Of a DNA stretch of 64,000 nucleotides, positions 8,687-17,203 are shown in pieces. The DNA comes from Paenibacillus sp. URB8-2 (GTDB lineage: Bacteria > Bacillota > Bacilli > Paenibacillales > Paenibacillaceae): assembly GCF_013393385.1 (NCBI RefSeq), contig NZ_AP023239.1, positions 4,402,001 through 4,466,000 on the forward strand. Direction: 5' to 3'. Both the position numbers and the translations under genes were made by a program. Within the stretch, counting starts at the first letter, position 1. Each line of letters begins with the position of its first letter. The notes below the pieces were generated by a model, which saw only the letters and a program-made list of their open reading frames with translations, ran no database searches and was not told the origin of the DNA.

Positions 8687-9565
8687 ATGACTCCAATCCT
8701 GCATGCACTGGAGCACGAGAAGTCCAAGCTCTCCCAAATGGAGCGCAGGCTGGCGGAGCGGATTCTTGCCTCTCCCGGCGAGATTGTCCATATGGGCATC
8801 ACAGAGCTGGCGGAGCAATGCGGCATCAGCGCCGCAACAATCACACGCTTTTGCAAAGTGTTTCACTTTAAAGGCTTCCCTGATTTCAAGGTGAAGCTGG
8901 CGGCCGAAATCGCCCACGGCGATGGAGCGCCTCAGGACGGCCGTTCCTCTTACCAGGATATTATGGCGGGTAATCCGCTTTCCGTCATCGTGGAAGCGAT
9001 GCAGGCAAATCACCTTGCTTCCATCCGCGACACAACGTCGCTGCTGGACATCGGGCGGCTTGAACAGACGGTGGATTTGCTCTGCCGCGCCCGGCGGGTG
9101 GATCTGTACGGCATGGCCACCTCGTCCATTATCGCGCAGGATTTCTACCAGAAGCTGATCCGGATCGGTGTGAACTGCACCGCCTTTGCCGATTCGCACA
9201 TGCAGATCACCTCGGCCTCCTCCCTTTCGGAAGGGGATGTAGCTTTTGCCATTTCGTATTCCGGGGAAACGCCTGAGACGATCGACGCTCTCATCTGCGC
9301 GAAGAACAGCGGCGCATCTACGATCTCGCTTACTTCATATGGCAGCAGCTCGCTTGCCTCGCTCAGCGGGATTTCACTTTTTTCCTCCTCCCTTGAAAAG
9401 GGAATGCGCAGAGGAGACATGGCTTCGCGGATCGCCCAGCTTCACGTTATTGATATTTTATTTACCGGGATGGTCAGCAGACGGTTCGGCGATTATATTC
9501 CAAAGCTGGAACAATCGTATCGGAATGTCCGGCAATTCCGTCACAAACGGGGAGGTACAGAATAG
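8687..9565 (+). CDS. MurR/RpiR-family transcriptional regulator of amino-sugar use
   Basis: About 292 residues with an N-terminal RpiR helix-turn-helix (roughly residues 1-77, core I-T-E-L-A-E-Q-C-G-I-S-A-A-T-I-T-R-F-C) and a C-terminal SIS sugar-phosphate domain (about 120-260, with S-Y-S-G-E-T-P-E-T and A-K-N-S-G-A). It probably senses a phosphorylated amino sugar and controls nagB and nagA, which follow without a gap. The ATG at 8687 has GAGG six bases upstream; the in-frame ATG at 8675 overlaps that site. Candidate operators lie just upstream. Confidence 0.87.
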   Translation: MTPILHALEHEKSKLSQMERRLAERILASPGEIVHMGITELAEQCGISAATITRFCKVFHFKGFPDFKVKLAAEIAHGDGAPQDGRSSYQDIMAGNPLSVIVEAMQANHLASIRDTTSLLDIGRLEQTVDLLCRARRVDLYGMATSSIIAQDFYQKLIRIGVNCTAFADSHMQITSASSLSEGDVAFAISYSGETPETIDALICAKNSGASTISLTSYGSSSLASLSGISLFSSSLEKGMRRGDMASRIAQLHVIDILFTGMVSRRFGDYIPKLEQSYRNVRQFRHKRGGTE

Positions 9566-10294
9566 ATGAATATTATGAAGATTCATAACGACGAAGACTT
9601 CGTGCAGACAGGGGCCAATCTGGTCGCCGGCCTGCTGCAGAGCAATCCGAAAGCTGTCCTCGGACTCGCCACCGGAAGTTCGCCCATCGGCGTCTACGAA
9701 CGGCTGGTTAAGATGTACCGGGGTGGTCTTGTGAGCTTTGCAAAAGCATCGTCCTACAATCTTGACGAATACGTAGGACTTCCGGTAGATCACCCGGAAA
9801 GCTACCGCAGCTTCATGAACAAGCATCTGTTCAGTCAGGTTGACATCGACCTGTCCCGGACACATGTGCCAAACGGCAATGCCGGAGATCTGGCAGCTGA
9901 GTGCCTGGCCTATGATCAAATGCTGGAAAATGAAGGTCCTGTCGATTTGCAAATTCTCGGCATCGGAAGCAACGGGCATATCGGCTTTAACGAACCGGAC
10001 GCCGGTCTGAACAGCGGAACGCATGTCGTTGATTTGCTGCCTGATACGAGGGAGGCCAATGCCCGCTTCTTCCCTTCGCTTGCGGATGTTCCCCGGCAAG
10101 CGATTACGATGGGCGTCGGCAGTATCCTGAAGGCGCGGCAAATTCTGCTGCTCGTGCGCGGCGCGGAAAAGGCCGAAGCGATCCGAAACGCAGTGCAAGG
10201 ACCGATTACGACCCAGTGTCCTGCCTCTTTGCTTCAGATCCATCCGAATGTCGTCGTGCTGGTTGATGAAGGAGCGGGACAATGGCTGAAGTAA
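9566..10294 (+). CDS. nagB: Glucosamine-6-phosphate deaminase
   Basis: Converts glucosamine-6-phosphate to fructose-6-phosphate and ammonia. The 242-residue protein keeps the phosphate-binding L-G-L-A-T-G-S-S-P (32-40), Asp67 in Y-N-L-D-E-Y, and the active-site block G-I-G-S-N-G-H-I-G-F-N-E-P (132-144) with His138 and Glu143. The short Firmicute form lacks the allosteric C-terminal extension of the enterobacterial enzyme. The ATG directly follows the regulator's stop codon, with GGGGAGG 10 bases upstream inside that gene, so the two are translationally linked. Confidence 0.95.
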   Translation: MNIMKIHNDEDFVQTGANLVAGLLQSNPKAVLGLATGSSPIGVYERLVKMYRGGLVSFAKASSYNLDEYVGLPVDHPESYRSFMNKHLFSQVDIDLSRTHVPNGNAGDLAAECLAYDQMLENEGPVDLQILGIGSNGHIGFNEPDAGLNSGTHVVDLLPDTREANARFFPSLADVPRQAITMGVGSILKARQILLLVRGAEKAEAIRNAVQGPITTQCPASLLQIHPNVVVLVDEGAGQWLK

Positions 10295-11469
10295 ATCAGG
10301 AACCGGGACATTTACTGTATGGCATCGTGCTGACTCCCGAAGGAATAGTCAAATCCGGCGTCATCGCGGTGCAGGACGGCATAATTGTATATGCAGGAGC
10401 AGCGCGGTGGCTGCCAGAAGCCTTCTCCGGTTGGCCGGAAAGCGAACGCGTGCTGGACGGCCTGCTCATTCCGGGCTTTGTCGATGTGCATGTTCACGGC
10501 GGCGCGGGCCATGATTTCATGTATGCCGACGCCCAGGGCGTTTCGGAGGCTGCCGCCTTCCATGCTTCGAACGGAACGACGACGATGCTGGCAACGACGA
10601 TGACAGCATCCAAGGAAGCGATTGACCGCGTACTCGCCGTCGTCGACGCCTACCGCTCCGAAGATATGCCATATGCGCAGGTGGCGGGAGTCCATCTGGA
10701 AGGGCCGTTCATTAGCCCGAAATGGCCGGGCGCGCAGAACCCTGAGCATATTGTTCCTCCAAACGTCGAATGGCTGGAGGAATGGGAGCGCAGCTACCCC
10801 GGTCTGATCCGGCAGGTTACCCTGGCCCCTGAGCGGGAAGGTGCGGAAGCCACGATTACCTGGCTGCGCAGACGCGGGATTACGGCCGCCCTCGGCCATA
10901 CCGACGCCGCTTACGAGCAGGTTATCGCCGCGGCGGACGCGGGTCTTAATCAGGCGGTGCATACGTTTAACCAGATGACTCCGCTGCATCACCGCAAGCC
11001 CGGAACGGCAGGCGCGGTCCTGTCCGACGAACGGATACGCGCGGAGGTTATCGCGGACGGCATTCACGTTCATCCAGCGGCTATCTCCATTTTGGCGCGG
11101 CTTAAAGGGCCGGAAGGTCTGATTCTGATTACCGACGCGATGTCGGCTGCCGGCCTCAGCGACGGGGAGTATGCCATCGGGGACCTGCCGGTTAAAGTTC
11201 AGGATGGTGTCGCCCGTCTTCGGGACAATCCTGATGCTCTTGCCGGAAGCACGCTTACCATGATCAAGGGCTTCCGCTATCTTATACAAGAGGCCGGCCT
11301 GACTCTTGAGGATGCGTCACGGGCAGCGAGTCTGAACCCGGCCATATCGCTTGGCATGGAGCGCAGCATCGGCACGCTGGAAGCCGGCAAGCGGGCGGAT
11401 ATTCTGCTGCTGGACGGCGCTCTTAACCTGCGCGGCGTATGGATTGGCGGACGCCTTCAGCAGTTCTAG
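10282..11469 (+). CDS. nagA: N-acetylglucosamine-6-phosphate deacetylase
   Basis: Deacetylates GlcNAc-6-phosphate to GlcN-6-phosphate, the substrate of NagB. It is a TIM-barrel amidohydrolase of 395 residues with the metal and catalytic motifs H-V-H-G-G-A-G-H near 73, H-L-E-G-P-F, L-G-H-T-D-A, A-V-H-T-F-N-Q-M, D-G-I-H-V-H-P and the catalytic Asp in I-T-D-A-M. It overlaps nagB by 13 bases, with GGAG eight bases before its ATG. The pair lets the cell recycle wall or chitin amino sugars. Confidence 0.95.
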   Translation: MAEVNQEPGHLLYGIVLTPEGIVKSGVIAVQDGIIVYAGAARWLPEAFSGWPESERVLDGLLIPGFVDVHVHGGAGHDFMYADAQGVSEAAAFHASNGTTTMLATTMTASKEAIDRVLAVVDAYRSEDMPYAQVAGVHLEGPFISPKWPGAQNPEHIVPPNVEWLEEWERSYPGLIRQVTLAPEREGAEATITWLRRRGITAALGHTDAAYEQVIAAADAGLNQAVHTFNQMTPLHHRKPGTAGAVLSDERIRAEVIADGIHVHPAAISILARLKGPEGLILITDAMSAAGLSDGEYAIGDLPVKVQDGVARLRDNPDALAGSTLTMIKGFRYLIQEAGLTLEDASRAASLNPAISLGMERSIGTLEAGKRADILLLDGALNLRGVWIGGRLQQF

Positions 11470-11481
11470 TTTATTATGTAT

Positions 11482-11535
11482 ACGGCATTAACGCAGAAGT
11501 TCATTCCCAAAGGAAGAATCTCTGCGTACTGCCGT
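11482..11535. terminator. Large hairpin between convergent nagA and spore lipoprotein genes
   Basis: ACGGCA/TGCCGT and the inner ACGCAG/CTGCGT arms form a nested stem in the 91-base convergent gap. No strong T run follows on either strand, so it may be a weak bidirectional terminator. Confidence 0.4.
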
Positions 11536-11560
11536 TTCGCACTTTATAGGGATAAGCTGC

Positions 11561-12409
11561 TTATCTGTTCATTCCGTCCCCACTGGGTGTCGGAAAGATG
11601 CGTTCTACCATCGTGCGGAATTCATTGACAAAGCCTTTCAGCGGATGACCGCTTTGCGCCTGAACGGCATAGCTGTTGACACGCTGAACGAAATCGGGAT
11701 TGGCCGAGACGTACACCCGGTCGATACCCGATTCATTTTTTTTGACGACATCAGCGATCTTGGCCTTCACTTCTTTGGAAAGCATATCTTGAACGCTGGT
11801 CGCCGCGGTTCCCGTGGTCACCCCTTTGTTTGTGAAAAGCCCTCCGCGGACGGACGGAGCGGGTATCGCTGTGCCTGTTCCCGTTACACCTGTTCCCGTC
11901 AAGCTTCGGTTATTATTGGCAACAGCTCCCGGCATGCTGGTTCCCCGTGTCGGGTAATGGGTACCGACTCCGGTTCCGTAACCGGTACCGTATCCTGTTC
12001 CGTATCCAGTGCTGCCCGGCATCATGTTCGCACCCAAACCATCGACGCCTTTTGCGCGCATTCCGCCCGTCATATTATTGTCCAGCGTTACAGCTACATA
12101 AGCGCTTCGGCCAGCGGTAAGCACATTGGCAGTGCGCACCTCCTTCATAGCGGCCACGCGGTCGGCAAGCTTCTGATTCATATCCAGCCTGTCGATCATA
12201 TGTCCTCCACGCGCCGAATTGACATTCAGGCGGCCATCCTGTCCATGCCGCATACCATCATTCATACGGCCATCATTCATACGGCCATCCTGTACGTTCT
12301 TCACGCCATAATTCCCAGCCGCCCCCTGGTTGGTTCCGCAGCCCGCGATTCCGACCATCCCCAACAGCAGGGCGGCGGAGACGGACAAGCCGATTCTTGA
12401 TCGCAACAT
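11561..12409 (-). CDS. YhcN/YlaJ-type sporulation lipoprotein
   Basis: 282-residue exported lipoprotein: basic N-terminus, hydrophobic segment and the lipobox V-G-I-A-G-C with Cys24. The mature part has Gly/Asn/Asp-rich repeats (N-D-G-R-M, G-Y-G-T repeated three times) and a C-terminal domain with V-Y-V-S-A-N-P-D-F-V-Q-R that fits spore lipoproteins of the YhcN/YlaJ family, which sit at the inner spore membrane. The ATG at 12409 is preceded by GGAGGGTGA; an open frame upstream to 12448 lacks a signal-peptide start. Neighbouring CgeB genes support a sporulation context. Confidence 0.75.
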   Translation of the reverse strand: MLRSRIGLSVSAALLLGMVGIAGCGTNQGAAGNYGVKNVQDGRMNDGRMNDGMRHGQDGRLNVNSARGGHMIDRLDMNQKLADRVAAMKEVRTANVLTAGRSAYVAVTLDNNMTGGMRAKGVDGLGANMMPGSTGYGTGYGTGYGTGVGTHYPTRGTSMPGAVANNNRSLTGTGVTGTGTAIPAPSVRGGLFTNKGVTTGTAATSVQDMLSKEVKAKIADVVKKNESGIDRVYVSANPDFVQRVNSYAVQAQSGHPLKGFVNEFRTMVERIFPTPSGDGMNR

Positions 12410-12510
12410 GCATTCACCCTCCACTCTGTTATGATTGCTGTGTAACAATCGTTAGGATGGCTCCCCTGAGGGCGGGCTATGCTGAAAGGATTTGGCATGC
12501 TGCAGCTCTA

Positions 12511-13233
12511 TTATCCTCCCAAAGACGTGATGAGACTGCGCAGCGGCGGGCTGTATCGCTCTTTTAACGCCGACACTTCAGCCATAATCCGGTCATAATG
12601 CCTGATCGTGCCCATGCCTTCATGACGCCGGTACCCGGTTAAGGATTGGTTCAGCATCACCGGAGGATATCCGTTCAGAACCGCCCGGAACCATAAATCA
12701 TAATCATGAGTAAAAGGAAGCGATTCATCGAACAAGCCGATGGCGCCGAACAGTTCCTTTTTGATCATGACCGTACAGCCGTTTACAGGATTGCCTTGCA
12801 GAAAGCAGCGCAGGAAATCAAGCTTGTTATCAAAAACCGCTCCGGCATTAAGCTGAACAAGCTGGGATGCGGCATTGATATAATTGAAGTTGGTGTAGGA
12901 AATCAGCAGTCCGTTCTGTTCCATGAACAGCGCCTGGTTTCTAATTTTATCGTGGTAAAAGATATCGTCGGAGCTGAGCCAGGCGACATAGTCGCCAGCG
13001 GCATGGAGAATACCGTGATTCAGTGCGGACGCGGTACCTCCATTGGCTTTGCCCAAATAATGAACATGCAGATGGGCAAGGAACGGAGCAATTCTGTCAC
13101 TGTACTGGGTGGAGCCGTCATCGATGACAATGATCTCATAAGGAGTCAGGGATTGTAACAGCGCACTCTGTAGCGCCTGCTCAATATACGGACAATTATA
13201 AAAAGGAATAATGACCGACACTTTCGGATTCAT
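12511..13233 (-). CDS. Family 2 glycosyltransferase
   Basis: Small 240-residue GT2: K-V-S-V-I-I-P-F-Y-N (4-13), the nucleotide-binding V-I-D-D-G-S-T, W-L-S-S-D-D as the DxD-type metal motif near 95, and F-T-H-D-Y-D-L-W-F-R as the acceptor/base region. No membrane segment. The ATG at 13233 overlaps the stop of the upstream SDR gene by four bases (ATGA) and is preceded by AAAGGAG, so it is the last gene of a coupled minus-strand run. Open frame further upstream in the SDR gene is not used. Confidence 0.85.
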   Translation of the reverse strand: MNPKVSVIIPFYNCPYIEQALQSALLQSLTPYEIIVIDDGSTQYSDRIAPFLAHLHVHYLGKANGGTASALNHGILHAAGDYVAWLSSDDIFYHDKIRNQALFMEQNGLLISYTNFNYINAASQLVQLNAGAVFDNKLDFLRCFLQGNPVNGCTVMIKKELFGAIGLFDESLPFTHDYDLWFRAVLNGYPPVMLNQSLTGYRRHEGMGTIRHYDRIMAEVSALKERYSPPLRSLITSLGG

Positions 13234-14237
13234 GGCGATGCTCCTTTCCGGTTGCTGCTGCGGTAATATTCCAGAATTCCGGCAAGCGAACGCTCCAGCG
13301 GCACTTCGGGAAGCCAGTTTAAGGCGGAAGCATGCACAGTAAAAGAGCTTGCCTCTGCTTGATTTTGCGGTGCCCCCCGATCCGGGGCGTTCACTGGTTT
13401 CTGCGGGGCGTCCGAAATGGGGGCATTTACCGGCTCTTGGCCGGACTCTGTTCCCCATTCCATTGGCACATTCGCCCGGGTCAGGCTCAGCATCCCCCCC
13501 GCAACCTCACCCAGGCTGCGGGGTTTCCCCGAATCGACCCGATATACAGTACCAGGCTCCCCCTCCTTCAAGATGCAATCGTACGCCCTTACAGCATCCC
13601 GCACATCAAGAAAATCCCGCTGCGCAAGCCGGGAAGACAGCTGAAACGGCGGCTGGACAATCCCCTGTTCGCTGCGGGAGATATGTCCGGCCAGCAGCGA
13701 GCAGAAGCCGGTGGAAGGTCCGGGGCCAATCAAGTTGCAGCACTCCGCCATCAGCACCTGCTGCCCGAACAGCGTTGCCCAGGACAGCGACATAAGTTCT
13801 TCCAGCGTCTTGCTGAGGCTGTACGGATGCGCCGCCCGCTCTCCGGCTCCCGGGTTGAACTTCAGCCGCGATCCTGCCACCAGCAGACGGACCTCAGTAC
13901 GGGAACGCAGCGCGTCAAGCAGATATACAGCCGCCATCACATTCGTTTCCATATATTGAACCGGGCTTTGCCACGACTCCGGTACAGAATTTTTGCCGGC
14001 TAAATGCAGCACCTCGCCCGGAACGATATCCTCTATCATCTTCTTCACGGCTTCGCCGTCGTTCAAATCGCAAATATATATTCTAACATTTTCCGGAAAT
14101 AAGCGTTCCCGGTCTTCGTCCGGGATCGCCTTCCGCAGCACGGCGGTAACCTCCGCGCCTTCCGCCGCAAAATAGGCAACGGCATGACGGCCCGTAAATC
14201 CTGCGGCGCCGGTAATCAGCAGCTTTCTGCCGGTCAT
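13230..14237 (-). CDS. NAD-dependent epimerase/dehydratase (extended SDR)
   Basis: 335-residue SDR with G-A-A-G-F-T-G-R-H near residue 9, L-H-L-A-G-K, S-W-Q-S-P and the catalytic Y-S-L-S-K. It resembles GDP-4-keto-6-deoxymannose reductases and related nucleotide-sugar dehydratases, but the exact reaction is unclear. The ATG at 14237 overlaps the stop of the reductase upstream (ATGA) with GGAG eight bases before; an earlier in-frame ATG at 14264 is less likely. Near residue 280 it holds a low-complexity stretch with two copies of P-V-N-A-P, unusual inside an SDR. Confidence 0.8.
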   Translation of the reverse strand: MTGRKLLITGAAGFTGRHAVAYFAAEGAEVTAVLRKAIPDEDRERLFPENVRIYICDLNDGEAVKKMIEDIVPGEVLHLAGKNSVPESWQSPVQYMETNVMAAVYLLDALRSRTEVRLLVAGSRLKFNPGAGERAAHPYSLSKTLEELMSLSWATLFGQQVLMAECCNLIGPGPSTGFCSLLAGHISRSEQGIVQPPFQLSSRLAQRDFLDVRDAVRAYDCILKEGEPGTVYRVDSGKPRSLGEVAGGMLSLTRANVPMEWGTESGQEPVNAPISDAPQKPVNAPDRGAPQNQAEASSFTVHASALNWLPEVPLERSLAGILEYYRSSNRKGASP

Positions 14238-15073
14238 GAATATCTCCGGCTTTGCTGCATCCATTTCGCAAGCTCGGCAAGCATATCAGGGTAGGAAGGC
14301 AGGATAAAGGCTACGTCCGAACGCGTGCTGACCAGAGTCCGGTCCTGTACATGAACGTCATCGGGAACAATCTCGGCGTCAGTCTTGTGAAAGGCGTCCT
14401 GAATCATTCCGAGCAGCTCGTATTTGCTGACTGGCCGAGGGTGGGCCAGGTGAATCAGACCCGACACCTCAGATTCCAGCATGGTATCGATGGCTTTGGC
14501 CAGCTCCAGCGTCGTCACCCCGTTCCACATGACGCGGCGGTAGCCGGGAACCTTGCCGGACTGCGCCAGGAACCATCCCATGAGGCCGATGCCATCTTTA
14601 CGAATTTCCGGCCCGATAATCGACGTGCGGATCGTCAGATGGCCGAAATCGCGAACCTCGCCGAGCGCCTTCGTAACCGCGTAAACGGAGGTTCCGTCCG
14701 GCGCATCCTCCTCCGTGTAGCCGCCGCGCGTTCCCTCGAACACGCAGTCGGTGCTGATGTGGATCAGCCGGGCGGATACAGCGTCGGCTGCACGCCGCAG
14801 ACGATGGGGAAGGAAACCGTTGATGTGATAGGCTGCGATTTTATGGTCTTCCGCGGCTTGGTTAAGTACGCCCAGCGCGTTAATGATGCAGTGAGGCGAG
14901 ACGATACTCACCGTTCTTTCCACAGCGGCAATATCGTCCGCATCCAGTACGAGTCCCTTGTGATCGCTTTTGTCCCGGGTGGTGTGAAAAACCTCATGCT
15001 TTCCCTGAAGGCGGAAGTAATCTGCCAGCATATGCCCCGCCATGCCGTTTCCGCCGAGGATCAGCAGCTTCAT
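14234..15073 (-). CDS. RmlD-like nucleotide-sugar 4-reductase
   Basis: 279-residue SDR of the dTDP-4-dehydrorhamnose reductase type: L-I-L-G-G-N-G-M-A-G-H (4-14), I-N-A-L-G-V-L-N, H-I-S-T-D-C-V-F-E-G and the catalytic Y-A-V-T-K. Between a CapE/WbjB-type dehydratase upstream and this cluster's other enzymes, the likely substrate is a UDP-4-keto-hexosamine rather than dTDP-rhamnose, as for WbvR or WbjC. It lacks the extra cupin domain of CapF. It overlaps genes on both sides by four bases. Confidence 0.8.
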   Translation of the reverse strand: MKLLILGGNGMAGHMLADYFRLQGKHEVFHTTRDKSDHKGLVLDADDIAAVERTVSIVSPHCIINALGVLNQAAEDHKIAAYHINGFLPHRLRRAADAVSARLIHISTDCVFEGTRGGYTEEDAPDGTSVYAVTKALGEVRDFGHLTIRTSIIGPEIRKDGIGLMGWFLAQSGKVPGYRRVMWNGVTTLELAKAIDTMLESEVSGLIHLAHPRPVSKYELLGMIQDAFHKTDAEIVPDDVHVQDRTLVSTRSDVAFILPSYPDMLAELAKWMQQSRRYS

Positions 15074-16056
15074 TGGAGGAAACCTCCCCGGATCAGGATA
15101 TCCTTGATCTCTTGTTTGGACATCAGATTGTTCGCGGAGCTGAAACTGCTGAAGGATACCGGCTCGCAGTCTTGATACCGCGACTTCAGATAAGGCATAT
15201 CAAGCGTAGGCAGTATGACAAGATATTGCTCGTCGTATACTACGGTCGTCATGCTTTCGAAATCGCTCATCAGGATTTCATTGATTTTCTCTCCGGGACG
15301 GATGCCCGTCTCGATGATTTTTACATGCTGTCTGTCAGATGCCTCGATGAGCACTTCGGCCAAATCGACAATCCGGCAGGTCGGCATGGTGATCACGAAT
15401 ATTTCGCCGCCCACGCTGACCTCGGAAGCTTTGAACAGCAGGGAAATTGCATCGCTAAGCGTCAGGAAGAACCGGGTCATGTTGAAATCGGTAATCCGCA
15501 CCTCGCCTTTTTCCCGAATCTGCTTCATGAACAAATGGACGACGCTGCCGTTCGTTCCGAGCACATTTCCGCCCCGCACCGTGACGAACTTTGTGCTGGA
15601 GCCGAGCAGGTTCGCGTAGACGATCAGCTTCTCGCCGATGGCTTTGGTCATGCCATAGAAGTTGGACGGATTGGCCGCCTTGTCGGTCGAGATATAGATC
15701 ACTTTTTTCACCTTGTTCGCTATGGCCGCTTCTATGACGTTCTGCGTACCGATGACGTTCGTCTTGAGCGCCTCGTAGGGCTGATCCTCACAGACGGGAA
15801 CATGCTTCAGCGCCGCCAGATGGTACAAGTAATCCACACCTCGGCATGCCGCAATTAGAGCTTCCTTATCGCGGATATCACCGATGACGAAGCTTAAACG
15901 TCTGTCCTCGAATTCCCTACTCATGGCTACCTGGGCGGATTCGCTGCGAGAGAAAATGATAATTTCTTTCGGATTCTGCGGCAGAAGCTGCCGGATCAGC
16001 TCATGTCCCCAGGAACCGGTACCGCCGATAACCGCAATCCGTTGATTATTGAACAT
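15070..16056 (-). CDS. UDP-GlcNAc 4,6-dehydratase/5-epimerase (CapE/WbjB/FnlA type)
   Basis: Polysaccharide biosynthesis SDR that inverts C5 of UDP-GlcNAc while forming the 4-keto-6-deoxy product. Visible: G-G-T-G-S-W-G near residue 13, F-S-R-S-E-S-A-Q (family-specific), A-A-L-K-H-V-P, S-T-D-K-A-A-N-P and G-M-T-K-A-I-G-E-K, then R-G-G-N-V-L-G-T-N-G-S-V. The ATG at 16056 is preceded by GGAGGG; it overlaps the wecB stop by 11 bases. With the RmlD-like reductase and the WecB-type 2-epimerase it makes the three-enzyme set known from S. aureus capsule and P. aeruginosa O11, giving UDP-L-FucNAc, or UDP-L-QuiNAc as in V. cholerae O37. Confidence 0.87.
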   Translation of the reverse strand: MFNNQRIAVIGGTGSWGHELIRQLLPQNPKEIIIFSRSESAQVAMSREFEDRRLSFVIGDIRDKEALIAACRGVDYLYHLAALKHVPVCEDQPYEALKTNVIGTQNVIEAAIANKVKKVIYISTDKAANPSNFYGMTKAIGEKLIVYANLLGSSTKFVTVRGGNVLGTNGSVVHLFMKQIREKGEVRITDFNMTRFFLTLSDAISLLFKASEVSVGGEIFVITMPTCRIVDLAEVLIEASDRQHVKIIETGIRPGEKINEILMSDFESMTTVVYDEQYLVILPTLDMPYLKSRYQDCEPVSFSSFSSANNLMSKQEIKDILIRGGFLQ

Positions 16057-17140
16057 ACAGGTTCCCTCCAAGTAAAAATTTAACTACCTTATATGAAACA
16101 TCCGGAACCAGATAGCCGTCCGGAACTTCCCACTCGCGGTTCATTGAAGTCATCAGCCGGGCGCACCGCAAAATACTTTCGCTGTCCACTCCGGATACGA
16201 CATTGCTTCCACAGTCCACCGTCTCCGGGCGTTCGGTCGTCCGGCGAATCGTGACGGTCGGCACATCCATCAGGCAGCATTCCTCCTGAACGGTGCCGCT
16301 GTCGGTGACGGCACAGCGCGCGTTCTTCTCCAAAGCGACAAAGTCGAAAAAACCAAACGGCTCGTAAAATTCGACGAGGCTGTGCATCTGCAGCGGAAAG
16401 GAGTCCGAAAGCTTCGACCGGGTACGGGGATGGATGCTGCAAATCAGACGGACGCCGAAGTGCTCGGCGATCAAGTTTAAGCCTTTCATGATCTCCATCA
16501 GCGGCTCCGGACGGTCAACGTTCTCGGCGCGGTGCGCAGTGACGAGAAAATATTGCCCCGGCGTAAGGTTCAACCGGTTCAAAACATCGCTGGCCGCAAT
16601 TTGCGGAGCGTAATGCGTCATAACCTCATGAATCGGGTTGCCGGTGAGCATGATCCGGGCGTTCGGAATCCCCTCGGCTGCCAGATGCCGCTTGCTCTGC
16701 GGCGTATAGGGCATGTTGACGGTTGAAACGGCGTCGATGACGCGCCGGTTCTTCTCCTCCGGCACTCCGAGATCGTAGCACCGGTTGCCCGCTTCCATAT
16801 GAATCACCGGAATGCCCATCCGCTCGGCCAGAATGGCGCAGAGCGCGCTGTTCGTATCGCCGAGCAGCAGGACGCGGTCCGGCCGTTCCTTGAGCAGGAT
16901 CGGCTCCAGCCCGCCGAACATGGCGGCCAGTTGTCCACCAAGTCCCGCCTGCTTCTCCTGCAGCACGTAATCCGGCGCCCGCAGTCCAAGCTCCTCAAAG
17001 AAAACGCCGCTTAGACTGGCGGTAAAATTCTGGCCCGTATGCACCAGCACATGGCGGTCAGCATACTGGTCCAGAAGCGGAATAATTACGCTTAGGCGAA
17101 TGATTTCGGGGCGCGTGCCCAGAATGGTCATGATTTTCAT
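16046..17140 (-). CDS. wecB: UDP-N-acetylglucosamine 2-epimerase family (non-hydrolysing)
   Basis: 364-residue GT-B-like epimerase: I-L-G-T-R-P-E-I-I (6-14), H-T-G-Q-N-F, G-D-T-N-S-A, H-M-E-A-G-N-R, T-A-H-R-A-E-N, and S-D-S-G-T-V-Q-E-E-C. In a neighbourhood with a C5-inverting dehydratase and a 4-reductase it most likely epimerises C2 of a UDP-deoxy-L-hexosamine (CapG/WbjD/WbvD role) rather than making UDP-ManNAc for teichoic-acid linkage. Start ATG with GGGAG eight bases before. Confidence 0.88.
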   Translation of the reverse strand: MKIMTILGTRPEIIRLSVIIPLLDQYADRHVLVHTGQNFTASLSGVFFEELGLRAPDYVLQEKQAGLGGQLAAMFGGLEPILLKERPDRVLLLGDTNSALCAILAERMGIPVIHMEAGNRCYDLGVPEEKNRRVIDAVSTVNMPYTPQSKRHLAAEGIPNARIMLTGNPIHEVMTHYAPQIAASDVLNRLNLTPGQYFLVTAHRAENVDRPEPLMEIMKGLNLIAEHFGVRLICSIHPRTRSKLSDSFPLQMHSLVEFYEPFGFFDFVALEKNARCAVTDSGTVQEECCLMDVPTVTIRRTTERPETVDCGSNVVSGVDSESILRCARLMTSMNREWEVPDGYLVPDVSYKVVKFLLGGNLYVQ

Positions 17141-17203
17141 TCGTTCACTCCCCTGCTCGAATCTTGATGATGATTTAGTTTCAGGACCGGCAGCCCGGCG
17201 CAG

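Noticed and set aside
13332-14003. Plus-strand open frame of 223 codons over the SDR gene
   Set aside because: Antisense to a well-supported SDR with catalytic motifs; GC-rich composition explains it.
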